A stretch of 64,000 nt of DNA, from contig NC_085137.1 in assembly GCF_035046485.1 (NCBI RefSeq), positions 10,122,252 to 10,186,251 of the forward strand. Reading direction: 5' to 3'. The notes beneath the pieces are model-generated. The model saw only the letters and a program-made list of their open reading frames with translations, had not been told where the DNA came from and did not search any database. The DNA is from Aedes albopictus (Eukaryota > Arthropoda > Insecta > Diptera > Culicidae). Below are positions 43,195 through 56,124 of the stretch, piece after piece; position 1 is the stretch's first letter, and each line of letters begins with the position of its first letter. Both the position numbers and the translations under genes were made by a program.

Positions 43195-45345
43195 TCTACT
43201 GTCACACACATCCCTGAGAGAAATTCCTCCAGGAATTGAGGCATTTCTGGATGAATTCCTGGAGAAATTCTTGGAGGAAATCCTGGAAGAATTCCGGGAG
43301 GAACCATTGGAGGAATGCCTGAAGCAATGCCTGGAGGAATCCCTTGAGAAATATCTTGACAAATCTCTGGAACAATTCCTGGCGGAATCTCTGCAGAACT
43401 TACTGAAGGAACCACAAGAGGAATCTCTGGATGAACTCCTGGAGAAATTCCTGGAAGAACCACATGAAGAATCCTTGGAGGAATCTGTGGAAGAACTCCT
43501 GGAGGATTTCCTGGATTAATTCCTGAAGGAATCTCGGGAGGATGTTCTGGAGCGATATCTGGACGATTTATTGAATTTTCCTGGAGAAATCTCTGAAGAA
43601 ATACCTGGATGAATTCCTGGGTCAATTCCTGAGAAAAATCCTGGAGGATTCCCTGGAGAAATTCTTGGGGGACTTGCTGGAGGAATTACTGTATAAATTT
43701 CCTGGAATGCCTGAAACAATTCCTGGAAGAATCACTGGTGGAATTTCAGACGGAATGCCTGGAGGAATTCCTGGAGGAATGCCTGAAGAAATGCCATGAG
43801 GATTGCCTGGAGGAACTCATAGAGGAATCCTTGGAGAGATAACTAGAAGAATACCTGGAGAAATTCTTAAAGGAAACCCTGAAGGAATTCCTGGAAGAGA
43901 AGTTCTTATATGAATTTCTGGGAGAATTCCTGGAGGAGTTCCTGGAGGATTTTCTGTAGCAATTGCTGAAGGAATTTCTGGAGAAATCTCTGTAGAAAAC
44001 CCTGAATGAATTCCGGGAAGGCTTCCTCGAAGAATTCCTGAAGGAACGCCTGGATTTTTTTTTTGTTTTTATTTATGTGTGTTTTAACTAGTTGCTAATT
44101 CTACACTCGGAATGCCTGGAGGAATCCCTGGATAAACATATGGATAAACCCTTGGAGCAATTCCTGATGGAATCCATGCAAGAATTCCTGGAGGAACCAC
44201 TGCAGGAATCCCTGGAGCGGCTGGAGAATCCTTCGAAGGAACACCTGGAGAAATTCCTAAAGGAATGCCTAGTGGAATTCCTGAAGGGATCCATGAAGGA
44301 ATATCTGAAGACATATCTAAAGGATTTCCTGAATTTTGTTGAAGGAATTCCTGGAGGAATCTCTGGATAACTACCTGGATGAATTCCTGAAGCAATCCGT
44401 GAAAGAATTCTTGGAATAATCCCTGATTAAATGCGAGTAATCCTTGGTGGAATCGCTAGAGGAATCCCTGGAGGTGACATTCTTGGATGAATTTCTGGAA
44501 GAATCGCTGGAGGAGTTCCAGTAGGAATATGTAGGAAACCTGATGGTATCTTTAGAGGAATTCCTGGAACAATTTTTAAAGGCACCCATGGAGGATTTGC
44601 TGTACGGATTACTGAAGGAATCCAAGGAGGGTTTTCTTACGAAACTCCCGAAGCAAGTACTCAAGAAATCACTGAAGGAATTCTTAAAATCCTAAAGGGA
44701 CTCCCGGAACAATGCCTGGAGGAATTCCTGGACGAATATCTGGTGGAATTGCTGGAAGAATTCCTGGCGGAATCCCTGGAGAAATCCCAGCAGAAATCAT
44801 TGGAGGAATCCCTAGAGAAATCCCAAGAGGATTCCCTAAAGTAATTCCTGGAGGAATTTCTGATGGAATGCCTGGAAGAATGCCTGGAGGAATTCCTGGA
44901 GGAGGCCCTGGAGCAATTCCTGGAAAAAATATCTGGAGAAATTCCTGAAAACATACCCGTAGGAAATCCTGAAGAAATTCTAGGAGGTATCTCAGGAGGA
45001 TTTTCTGAAGAAAACCCAGGAGGAAGTACTGAAGAAAACGCAGATGGAAATCTTGGAAAAATTCTGAAGGAGTTCTAAGAAGAGTTCGTGGGCACTCCCA
45101 GCAGTTTCTGGAGGAATCCCTGAAAAAAATCCTGAAGAAACCACAGGATGAATCCCGGAAGCAATCTCAAGAGGATGAATTCCACAAGGAAGTTCAGTAG
45201 GAATCCCAAGAAGAGTTCCTGGAGGAATCCCTGGAGGAACTTTTCAAATAATTCCTGGAGTTTTTCCTGGAAGATTCCCGGAAAAATTACCCAAGTGACT
45301 CCCCAGAAGATATTCTGAGGGAATCTCTGGAGGAATTCTTGGAAA
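43195..45345. repeat. 12-bp minisatellite GAATTCCTGGAG, ~2.1 kb
   Basis: About 170 tandem units of GAATTCCTGGAG and variants (GAATGCCTGAAG, AAATCTCTGGAA) in strict 12-bp register over long runs, for example 43244-43515. In one plus frame this reads as a four-residue x-F/L-L-E repeat, in another as IPGG, and on the minus strand as NSSR or IPPG, which gives long stop-free frames in several phases. A ~50-bp non-repetitive piece interrupts at 44055-44105. I do not regard any frame as a gene. Confidence 0.9.
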
Positions 45346-46948
45346 AATATCTTAATAAAATGTCGATTTTAGCGTTACGTAATAAATGGATGCTGCCTTA
45401 TAGATTTCCAGCACTCCCATCTCCAAAAGCTATGAAACGCCTTTTCAGCTATCAAGCTGATGATATCAGCGAAAGAAAAATTGTGGCTCGGCTGCTACTT
45501 CTTGCGCAATTTGGTATAGCTAGCAAGCAAACTTCCGTTTCTCCGCTTCAGCCATTTGGCATCTGGATAGTTTTCGTTCTCCTGGCACCAAAAGGATATC
45601 GCCATCATCATCATCACCAGCCATCCATCCTCACGCCCACAACCACGGGGCGGCACCGTTTCAAACGCGCTAAGTTCACACAAAACTTTTCACCCAACCC
45701 GGCAACGGAGGAAAAAACTTTTCTAATTTTTACGCTCAGCGCAAAAGTTTATCTCCGTTTGTGGTTGGTGTTCCCCGCACCGTCGCTCCATTCCTGCGTC
45801 TTCGTCACCCAGAATCCTCCTCCACGGGATCGTTTCTTAAGTTTTTCTTGGTAGATTTTCGTGCTGATAAGAACCACGGGGAGCTGGCAGCAGTAGTGGT
45901 GGGTTGGGTGGTATCGAAGGCGGGCACCGTCATCATCATGGTCTCCGTAGCCAACCGAACCGAGAGAAAGCCGGCTGTTTGCTCTTATATTCATTATTCT
46001 TTACATTACATTATGGCGCTTTCCCCACGGGGCGGAGCAGGGGTTCCCGGTCTTCCCTCTAAAATAAGCATTCTTATTTAACAGTATGGAACGAGCTCAC
46101 TAATAAATATAAAGTGGTTCAAGTAATGGAGATAACTCCACTCCACGAACCTGTGACAAAACAGAATCTGAATTTGTTGCAAACTTTTCAACTGGTAAAG
46201 TATCAAAACCCAAAATCATAACTTCGGTGATTCTTCAACAGTGATGCAATGTGTACCATCTAGAAGTTAATCCTCACAATGCAAGACTCAGAAACCACCA
46301 AATCCGCGATGTAGGTTCGTTCTCCATCATATTCTGTTCCAGTTGAGACAAGCTTATGTTAAATTAGCTGGGTTGCCACAGCAAATGCAAATTTGATTCA
46401 GTGCTTCGTAAAGATTGGGAACCACTGCCGCCGGAGTCGGAACCCAAGGAGGCTGAGACCCAGTTGGCAGGCAGTTTTTCCACCCACTCGAGCGCGAAAT
46501 GAAAGTTTCTTGCCCGGGGAAAGTAGTACTGCCGGTTCCAACCAACCAAATTGCCACGTCAGCATCGTGGCTTCGGCTATACCTACCAGGATCTAGACTA
46601 GAGACTCTAGCGACTCTAGATGATCAGCTTTCCCCGCACAGCAGAATAATGGAAAAAGGGAAGGGGGGGGGGGATACGGCCGCGGTAGGACGCTGTTATA
46701 TCATTTGCTGATGGCAGCAGCTGCTGTATTTTTGATTAGCTCACAAGAAGCGGTTGCACGCGGTTTTTCTTTTCCAATTTCGATTACATTCCGTGGATGG
46801 GTGGAAAGTTTGATGAAGTTTCGCAAAGTAGCGCCATGTGGCTCCCTGTTCGCTGGCTAAGTTGGATGACGCAAGGCAACACTATTTTAATGTATTCTAA
46901 AATTCTGAAGAAGTTTTTTTTATCATTCTAGTGTATTACCATTATTAC
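45346..46948. other. Unassigned, largely non-repetitive stretch
   Basis: Unique-looking sequence including a CATCATCATCATCACC run at 45604-45619 and a G run at 46661-46672. Overlapping frames around 45339-46081 have no domain. No terminal repeats. Confidence 0.35.
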
Positions 46949-47169
46949 AAAGTCCTCATTGGCGTAACTAGGATTTTTTCCTGGAGGGGACCCAGGGGGG
47001 GCCTGACTTGAGATGAATTTTAAGCGGGATGGGCGCCCGATAAGTGAATATGCAAATCAGTATTGTAGTTTTGAGTAATCAAAATGACTGTTTCAGATTT
47101 GTTCATAGTTTTGTAAACTATATGAGTACGAACAATTCCTCCAAGATTTTTTTTCATAGCTTAATTCAG

Positions 47170-49109
47170 TGATTCCATCTTGGCTTCTTCCAGAAATTCA
47201 ATCAAGAATTCATCTAGGGATTCCACTAGACTTTTTTTCGGGGATTTGTCCTGGGATATCTATAGAGGTTCCTCCAGTAATTGTTCCAGTGCTTTTTTCG
47301 AAGTTTCCTTCAGGAATTTCTCCAGAGATCTTTTAAGGTATTTCTGCAGGTATTCAAAGATTTCTACAGGGATATCTCCATATATGCCTTCCAAAATTCC
47401 ACTAGAGATTGCTCCAATAATTATATCTGGAATGATTCGAAGTATTTCTGCAGGAATGTATTCCAGAAATTCTTTTAGAAAATTTTACTTAGAGATTCTT
47501 AAAAAAAAACACTCCAAGAATTGCTTGAAAAATGTATACAAAAAACCTTTAGGGATCCTAGTTTTTTTTATGTGTATTAACGAGATTTTTAGCCCTAGGC
47601 TAGTTCATCTCGGGGCCCACGCTTTATTTCCCTTCTGAATGAAGAAGTCACATTTTGCGAGTTTGTCGAGAGTGAGATTCGATCCCTCGGCGTGATAGTC
47701 AAGTGTTCTAACCATCCCACCAGGTCCGCTCCACTAGGGATCCTAGTATTCCTTCAACAATTTCTGCAGACATTGATTTCTTCATTTTTTTATCCAGGAA
47801 TATTCCTACAAAAAATCTTCCAGGTATTCGCTAAGAAAGCTCTCCTGAGATTCCATAAAGAGTTCCTATTGGGGCTTGCTTCCGGGATTCCTCAGAAATT
47901 ACTTCAAGAGTTCCTCCAGGGATTCACCGGAAATTTCTTCTGTTATTCTTACAAAAACGAATTCCGAGATTATTTTAAACATTTCTAGAAGAACTCTTAT
48001 TGGGATTCCATCAGAAACTCCCGCAGGAATTAATCCAGGATTTCAGGATTTTCTCAGGAATTTCAGCGGTTTCTTCAGTATTTCCCCTGAGAATTCTTCA
48101 GAAAATCCTCCTGGAATTCCCTCAGAAATCGAACTTTGTATTTCATCAGGAATGAATCTTGAGATTCCTCCAGGAACTCCTTCGGAAATTCCTCCCGGAT
48201 TTTTTTCAAGAATTATTCCAGGTATACCTCCTGGCATGCCTCTAGCATTTCATTCAGGCATTTCTCCAGAGACTTCTGCAAGAGTTCTACCAAGAATTTC
48301 TCCAGGTATTACCCCAGGTATTTCCTCAGGAATTACTCCAGGAATTTATTCAAGTTTGGATCCAGGAATTCTTTCATGAATTCCTCCGAAAATTCTTCCA
48401 GGAATTTATTCTCTAAGGTTTCCTCTGCACATTCCTCCAGGATTTATTTCATGGATCCCTCCAGGAATTCCACCGATGATTCCTGCAGTAATTCCTCCAG
48501 AAAATCCTCCTGGAACTCCACCAGAAATTCCTTTCTGAATTCCTCTAAAAATTTCTCCTTGAATTGCTTCAGAAATTTCTCCATGGATTCCTTCCAGAAT
48601 TCCTCTAGAGATTCTTCCAGGAATTCATTCAGGGATTCTCAAGATATTCATTTAGGGATTCCTCCTGCAGATCTTCCATGAATAGTTCCACGGATTTTCC
48701 TCTAGATTTCCTATAGAGATTTGTCCAGGAATTCCTCCTGAGGTTCTCCCAGAAATTGTTTCAGGGATTCCTCCAGTTTTTCTTTTGCAAGAATTCCCCC
48801 AGGAATTCTTCCAAGTAATTCTCTAGAAATTCCTCTAAGGATGCCTCCAGGAATTCCTCAAGAGGTTACTTAAGTATTACCCCAAGAATCCCTTCAGAAA
48901 GTCCTCCAGGAATTGATGCAGGAACTCCCATAGGAATTCCTTTAGAAATTACTACCGCAATTCCTTCAGGAATTCCTCCTGGAATTCCTCCAAAAATTCC
49001 TCTGGGAATTCCTCTAGAAATTTCTCTTGGATTTTCTTCAGAAATTTCTCTTGGAGTTTCTTCAGAAATTTCTCTTGGAATTTCTTTAGAAATTCCTCCA
49101 TTAACTGCT
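47170..49109. repeat. 12-bp minisatellite (reverse orientation)
   Basis: Units of ATTCCTCCAGGA and variants in 12-bp register, most regular at 48100-49090. The same unit as 43195-45345 but inverted. The array is broken by the SINE at 47563-47734 and ends at the hAT-type target duplication. Confidence 0.85.
47563..47734 (-). mobile_element. tRNA-derived SINE (Feilai-like) with 13-bp TSD
   Basis: Minus-strand head GGAGCGGACCTGGTGGGATG, B box GGATCGAATCT (47675-47685), a body ending CCGAGATGAACTAGCCTAGG-like sequence, then CTCGTTAATACA and an A tail. Flanked by TAGGGATCCTAGT at 47550-47562 and 47735-47747. The body resembles Feilai of Ae. aegypti as I remember it. Confidence 0.9.
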
Positions 49110-49117
49110 TCCAGAAC

Positions 49118-51589
49118 CAGGGCTGGAATTCTCATCAATGTGTAAAAACGCAGTGAGCCACTGGCTGCGCGCATTCAATACAAACGAATGTGCTGCGTAC
49201 GGATGCTCATTCTCACGGATCTTTTGCTCTTTGAGGCGCACTGCGTTTTGGCGCAGTGCGTAATGTATCTGTTTCACGCAAAGAGTAAAGGACACATGAT
49301 GCACGCATACTCATTGCGCTGCTCATTGCGCAGTTGGTATGACAGAAATCACAGATAAACGAACGTAACACAGACGAACATTTCTTCCTATATATCTCAG
49401 GATCCTGGTAACTTACAGAGTTGGTGTTTTCGACATAATTATTAGGCTGGTCAAGGACCTATTGGTAATGGGTAGTTTGATTCGGAATTCTTCCATTAGG
49501 CGGCGCTAGTGATCGAACAAATTTTATATTTCATACATCTCAGGACTCTGATCACTTAGAAAGATGGTGTCTTCGGCATTCTTGTTCGGTAGGTTAAGGG
49601 CTTACAGTTCATGGACAATTTGTTTCGAAATTTTGCCACTAGGCGGCGCTAGTTACACATTTGCAAGATCATGCAAATGTATGATTTTTTTCATTAAGTA
49701 TTCAACATGCTGTAATTTTGTTTTCTTTGAACATATTCAAGTCAAGTCAAATGTTTTACAAAGACCAATATGTTAGCCGTAAATGTGCAAAATTTCATTT
49801 CATTCGGTTCAATAAATTCTGAGATATAGCAGTTTAATGAAAAATACTCAAATATGAATAATTTAACTAGAATCGCTCTAACTTCAAGTAAAATTATCCA
49901 ATCAAGTCCAAATTTGTACCATTTATAGCTAACTAGTTGTGCAATAACCGATAAAAATTTCAGAATTTTTGGTGCTCTTAATAAAAAGTTACAGCTTGCT
50001 GAATATTTTTGCGATAAATAATTAAAGTTGCATGCTTCTACTCATTTTTAACTAGCGCCACCTAGTGGTAGAATATTGAAACAATTTACCAATCAACGGA
50101 AAGGCCTTAACCCTCCAAACAACATTGCCGAAGACACCATATTTCTAAGTGATCAGAGTCCTGAGATATATGGAATATAAAATTTGCTTGATCGCTATCG
50201 CCACCTAGTGGAGGTATTTATAGTCAAACGGCCTATCACTAGCAAGACCTTGACTATTCTAACAACTTTGTCAAACACACTAACTATCTAAGTAATCGTG
50301 GTGCTGAGATATACGGTATGAAATTTTCACAAGTGTCACATCTTGTTGTCTGTGATTTCTGTTATGTCAGAGACAAACAGACGTAATACTGTCGAGTTTT
50401 TTATACCAAATATCTCATCATCGTGATAACTTCGAGAGTTGATGTCTTCGGAAAAAATATTTGGCTGGTTAAGAACTTACCAAACATGATTCGTTTGATT
50501 AAAAATTCCTCCACTAGGCGGCGCTACAGAGCAAACAAAATTTATATTATATATATTTCAGGATTCTGATCACTTAGAAAGATGGAGTCTTCGGCAATGT
50601 TGTTTGGTTGGTTAAGGCCTTTCAGTTGATTGGTAAATTGTTTCAATATTCTGCCACTAGGTGGCGCTAGTTATCAATTAGAAGAAGCATGCAACTTTCA
50701 TTAATTAGCTCAAAAATATTGAACAAGCTGTAACTTTCTATTAAGTGCACCAAAAATTCTCAATTTTTTTATCGGTTATTCCACTACTAGTTAGCTATAA
50801 ATGGTACAAATTTGGGCTTGATTGGATAATTTTACATGAAGTTAGAGCGATTTTGGTTAAATGATTCATATTTGAGTATTTTTCATTAAACTGCTATATC
50901 TCAGAATTTATTGAACCGAATGAAATAAAATTTTGCACATTTACGGCTAACATATTGGTCTTTGTAAAACATTTGACTTGACTTGAATATGTTCAAATAA
51001 AACAAAATTACAGCATGTTGAATACTTAATGAAAAAAATCAATCATTTGCATGATCTTGCAAATGTGTAACTAGCGCCGCCTAGTGTCAAAATTTCGAAA
51101 CAAATTGTCCATTTACTTTGAGCCCTTGACTTACCAAACAACATTGCCGAAGACACCAACTTTCTAAGTGATCAGAGTCCTGAGATATATGAAATATAAA
51201 ATTTGTTTGACCTCTAGCACCACCTAGTGGTGGAATACTGAATCAAACGATCCATAGCCTTTAGACCCTTGATCAGCCTAACAACTTTACTGAAAATATC
51301 AAATCTCAAAGTAATCAGGATCTTGACAAATATGGGAAGCAAATTTCGACAGTGTTACGTCTGTTTGTCTCTGATTTCACTTCGTTTCGCCTCACTCATT
51401 GTCAATTTACTTTCACACTCTTTCACAGCGAGCAGAACAAATAACGCAGTGTGTAATGGCAAACTGCTCTCTGCGTGTGAGTTTGCTCACTGTGTTCTTT
51501 TTATTTCTCATTGCGTAGCCACCTGCTCTTTGCGCATTGCGTTTAGAAACTGCGCATTGCGCGCAGTGAGTGAGGAAATGCCAGCCCTG
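49118..51589. mobile_element. hAT-type 2.5-kb nested fold-back element
   Basis: Ends CAGGGCTGG (49118-49126) and CCAGCCCTG (51581-51589) with an 8-bp duplication TCCAGAAC (49110-49117, 51590-51597), the hAT signature. The two halves (about 49380-50370 and 50390-51350) are inverted copies of each other, and each half is itself a looser inverted repeat, so the order is module, inverted module, module, inverted module. Subterminal zones are rich in GCGCATTGCG/GCGCAGTGCG repeats on both strands. Eight CTCF-like motifs lie inside. No transposase frame. Confidence 0.9.
49493..51230. promoter_or_regulatory. Eight CTCF-like motifs (CCACTAGGTGGCGCTAG)
   Basis: Forward copies at 49493-49509, 49636-49652, 50511-50527 and 50654-50670; inverted copies at 50052-50068, 50195-50211, 51071-51087 and 51214-51230. 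The best, 50654-50670 and 50052-50068, fit the core consensus CCASYAGRKGGCRS exactly; others differ by one or two bases. Binding is not shown; the resemblance to vertebrate and Drosophila CTCF motifs is from memory. Confidence 0.45.
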
Positions 51590-51597
51590 TCCAGAAC

Positions 51598-54500
51598 TTC
51601 TCTCGAGATTCCTCCAGGAATTCATTCAAGAATTCTTCCAGGGATAGTTCCAAGGAATTTCCACAAAAAATTCCTTTACAGAATAATCCAGGAATTCTTC
51701 CTGGGATTCCGCAAGTAGTTTATCCAGAACTTCCTGCAGGAATTTGTCCAGAACTTTTCAGGCATTCCTCCTGAGGTTTCTCCAGAAATTGCTTCAGGGA
51801 TTCCTCCAGGGATTTTCAAAGAATTTTCCCAGGGATTCTTCCAAGAATTTCTCTAGAAATTTCTCTAAGGATTCCTCTAGGAATTTTTCGAGAGGTTTCT
51901 TTAAAAATTTCTCCTGGGAGTTTCTCCATGGACTCATCTCAGGATTTCTCCAGCAATTCATCTAGAGATTGCTTCGGGAGTTCTTCTAAAAACTCTATCC
52001 AGAGATTACTCCAGGCATTAGTCCAGGAATTTCTTCAGGGAATTTTCAAGGCAACTCCCCAGGGTATCCTTTAGGGATTTCTTAAGGAATTTCTCGAGAG
52101 ATTCCTCCAGGAATTGATACAGGCATGTCTCCAGGAATTTATCCAGGGGTTACTCCAGGCATTTCTCCAGAAGTTCCTCCAGAGGTTTCTATAGGGATTC
52201 CTTCAGGCATTAATCCAGGATTCCTTCAGAAATTATTACCGCAATTTCGCCAAGAATTTATCTAGAAAATCCTCCAGGGATTCATTTAGAAATTACCCCA
52301 AGAATTCCTCTCGGAGTTTATCCAAGAAATATTTCAATAGTTCTTCCTGGGATTCCTGAATGATTTCCTCCTGAGATATCTCTAGGAATTCCTTCAAATA
52401 TTTTTTCAGGAATCCTCCAGGAAATCCTCAAGGGATTCTTTTAAAAATTTCCCCACAAATTCTTTCTGGAATTTATTCAAGAATTATTCCAGGTATTCCT
52501 CCTGGGATTCTTCCAGGATTTCATCCAGGCATTTTTCCAGGGACTCCTCTAGGAGTGCTACCACGAATTTCACCAAAAATTACCCCAGGTATTTCTTCAG
52601 GAATACTTTCGGTAATTTATTCAGGAATGGATCCAGGAATTCCTCCAGGAATTTCTTCGGAAATTCGTACAGCAATTCCTTCAGGAAATGTTCCGGGAAT
52701 TCCTCCAGAAAACCTTCCAGGGTTTCCCCCAAGAATTAATCCAGGAATTTAGTCTCCGAGGTTTCCTCTACACATTCCTCCAGGAATTATTTCATGGATT
52801 CCTCCAGAAATTCCTCCGATAATTTCTTCAGTAATTCTTCCAAAATTTCCTTCTGAAATTGCTCCTGTAAGTCCTCCAGAAATTCCTCTGGAAATTTCTC
52901 CTGGAACTCCATTAGAAATTCCTCTCAGAATTCCTCTAGGAATTTCTCTAGGAATTTCTTTGGGAATTTCTCTATGAATATATTCAGAAATTTCTCCATA
53001 GATTCCTTCCAGAATTCCTCTAGAGATTCTTCCAGGAATTCATTGAACGATTCCTCAAAGAATTGATTGAAGGATTCCTCCTGGAATTAATCCATGAATA
53101 GTTCCATGGAATTTCCCCAAGATTTCCTATAAAGATTTGTCCAGAAACTCCTTCTGAAATTCCACCTGAAACTTGTCCGGAAGTTCCTCCAGGAATCCCT
53201 CCTAAGGTTCCTTCAGAGTTTCAGAGATTTCTCCAGGGTTCTTTCTAAGAATATCTCCAGGGATTCTTTCAAGAATTGTTGTAGAAATTTCTCTAAGAAA
53301 TTTTGCGGGAATTCCTTATGAGGTTTCTTCAGAAATATTCCAGGAATTCCTTCAGAAAGTCCTTCAGGAATTCATATAGGAATTCTTTCAGGAATTCCTC
53401 TGGGAATTCCTCAGAAATTACTACCGCAGTGTCTCCAGGGGCTCCTCAAGAAATTCCACCAAGATTTACCGTAGGTATTTCTTCAGAAATTCCTACAGGA
53501 ATTTCTTCAGAAATTGATCCAGGAATCCAGGAATTTCTGCAGGAAATCCTTTAGAGATTGCTTCCGATATCCTTTCAGTAGATTCTTCAGGAAATTCTAT
53601 AGGATTTTTTCCAAGGGATTCCTCCGGAAATTCTTTCAGGTTTCCTCTAGGAATAAATCCACGAATTTCAACTCCAGGGATTCCTCTAGAAATCCGTCCA
53701 GGAGTTATTTCACGGGTTCTTCTAGAAATTCCACCAGGAATTCCTCCAAGAATATACCAGGAATTCCTCTAACGATTCTTCCGTGAGATTCCTCCAAGAA
53801 TTCCTCCTGGAATTCCTTAAGAAATTCCTCTGGGAATTCTTCTAGAAGTTTATCTTGGAATTTCATCAGAAATTTCTCTAATGGTCCAGGCATTACTCCA
53901 GGAGCTTCTCCAAGGATGCCTCCTTCAGAAATGTATCCATTAACTTTGGAGTCAATGACTGAAAGTCTCTTTTAAAAAGACAAATCAATCAATCAATCCA
54001 TTAACTTTTCCAGGGAATCCGCCAGGAATTTGTCCAAAAAATTTTCTAGGATTTCCTCCAGAAATCCATCTTGGAATTGCTGAGAAAATTTGCTTATGAT
54101 TTCACAAAAAAATGTGCCTATGATGCTTCGTTCTATGATTTTTCAAAGTAGGTGGTGTCTGTGGAAAATGTTTGATTTTCACTGGAGTTTTCCGGAAAAT
54201 TAGGCAACCCTGTTTTTTTTTTCAATTTATTTTTTCAAATATATATGATCCCTACCTTATTTCATTAACCTTCAGAAACTTCATACCAATTTGTACGGTA
54301 ATAAAAAAAAATCCCCTAATGCTCCAGGCATTAGTCCAGGAACTTTTCCAGAGATTCCACATGGAATTTTTCCAGAAGGTTCTCCCGGATATCCTCCAGA
54401 AATAAATCTAGGAACTTCTCCTGTGATTTCTTGAAGAATTCCTCTAAGGATTCCTCCAGGAATGCATCTAGAAATTCCTCCAAGGATTCATCTAAAAAAT

Positions 54501-54900
54501 TTTCTAGTAATTTCTACAGGGATTTCTGATGCGGATTCTTCAGATTTTTTTTGCTGAAATTCCTAGCATAATTGCTTTTCGGATTCCCCCAGGAATTCAT
54601 CCAGGGATTCCTCCAGGTATACTTTCACAAATTACTCCAGGGATTCTTGCAGGTATTGCTTCGAGAATTCTTGTAATGATTTCTTCCGAAATTTCTCACG
54701 GGATTTAAAAAAAAATATTCAGCGGTTAGTTAAAAAATTCAGTATTCCGTTCATAATGTTTTTTAGGGATTCACCCCAGAGCTTTTTCAGGATTACTTGT
54801 AGATTTTTTGAATAATTTGGAGGATTTCTAGAGGAATTCCTCCAGCGATTTGTATTGAAATTCTTTTAGATAATTTTAGAGGGCATAGAAGCCAAAAAAA
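51598..54900. repeat. 12-bp minisatellite (reverse orientation), ~3.3 kb
   Basis: Units of ATTCCTCCAGGA continue directly after the hAT-type element, so it inserted into one array spanning about 47170-54900. A non-repetitive piece lies at 54080-54320. All frames in it (for example 53303-53554) are periodicity products. Confidence 0.85.
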
Positions 54901-55367
54901 TCTTCAAGAAGTCATCCAGGAATTCTTTCACAATTATCTCATGAAAACCAAGTCTTCTACAAGTCCAATCACGAATACCTTCAAACTTACGATTACAACT
55001 TGCAGCACCAGCTTTTACATATATTAAAACTTCTTCAATGACCATTTGAATTTGTGCGTTGTTTGATAGACGCAAAAATACCCCTGGCCCACGAAATAAA
55101 AGAAATTAATAGTGTCCGACTAGAAATCACCCCCAGCATGGTTTTAATGAATACACTCGCGTTTCCGCTTCAGCTACGTACATCTATTCTCACTAGGAAT
55201 TCACAAACTTTTGCTGGAATTCCATTGCAAATTCAACCAGAGTTTTTTCCCACATGATACTTGATTTCCATAAAGAAGCACTTAACCATATTTTGCAGTA
55301 ATGCTGCTAGAAAATTCAAAGATTCTTAAAGATACCCATCCAGGAATTCCTGGAAATTATTATTTAG
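54901..55367. other. Unassigned part of the 9.5-kb element
   Basis: Non-array, AT-rich sequence between the minisatellite and the first copy of the right-end module. No frame with a domain. Confidence 0.4.
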
Positions 55368-55581
55368 ATTTAATTTCTCAGTTGAGAATTGTCTCCAATA
55401 ACTGTCAATTTAAACACATATTATGCCAAATAAATGTCTATTATAGATCTATGTCACCATGACAGTGGTTTTTAGATTTTTTCTAATTTCCATGTATAAA
55501 GTCATGACAAATTTCTGGGGGGGGCCTGGCGGATTCTGGGGGGGCCTGGCCCCCCTGGCCCCCCCTCTAGTTACGCCAATG
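55368..55581. repeat. Internal copy of the 9.5-kb element's right end
   Basis: Shares GATTTAATTTCTCAG, GTCTCCAATAACTGTCAATT, GACAGTGGTTTT, the GGGGCCTGGCGGATTCTGG run and the terminal CTAGTTACGCCAATG with 56018-56478. It lacks ~40 bp and the palindrome found there. The flank after it (GCAACTGT) does not match the left flank, so it is not the outer end. Confidence 0.8.
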
Positions 55582-56124
55582 GCAACTGTGTAAATAGGAA
55601 GCAACTGTATGTTGTAGAATTACAATTGAGTGTAAATGAAAAAAAAATCTGTGAATCACACCAGCACATGCGAACTGCTGAAGTGTAATTATGTTTATGC
55701 ATAAGCTATGGCGTGAAAATGAGAAAGAAAAGGTTCAGCATAGAACAGGTATTATTCTACATAATTCTAAATATTTGAGTAGAGTTTTCATCAAGACAAG
55801 ATTAAATGGAATCTGTGGCCGTTCTGCGGTTTGTTGTGTAATAATAAAATTTTGAGAAAACTGAATATAATTTTTACATGCGCAAATTGAGAGTGGAACA
55901 ATCCAAAACTCTAGTTGTTTGATTGGTTGGTTCGTGAGTCTCACGTTCGTTCATAGTTTAATGGAGGAATTTTTGAGAGAAGAAATATTCCATGTATTGC
56001 TGACAGGCAGTGTTGGGATTTAATTTCTCAGCGATTTAAAAAAGAAGATGTACAAAGTATTGCTTGTCTCCAATAACTGTCAATTTAAACACATATTATG
56101 CCAAATAAATTTCTATTACTGTAC

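Noticed and set aside
43149..44954. Several long frames (EFLE-, IPGG- and NSSR-type repeats) as proteins
   Set aside because: A 12-bp repeat without stops opens frames in many phases on both strands; no start context, domain or non-repeat flank supports a gene.
46957..47030. Left end of a separate short element
   Set aside because: No paired right end with AAAGTCCT occurs before 56479, and the nearest CTAGTTACGCCAATG copies are at 55567 and 56464.
55563..55581. Right boundary of the 9.5-kb element at 55581
   Set aside because: The flanking eight bases GCAACTGT do not match the left flank, whereas those after 56478 do (AAAGTCCT).
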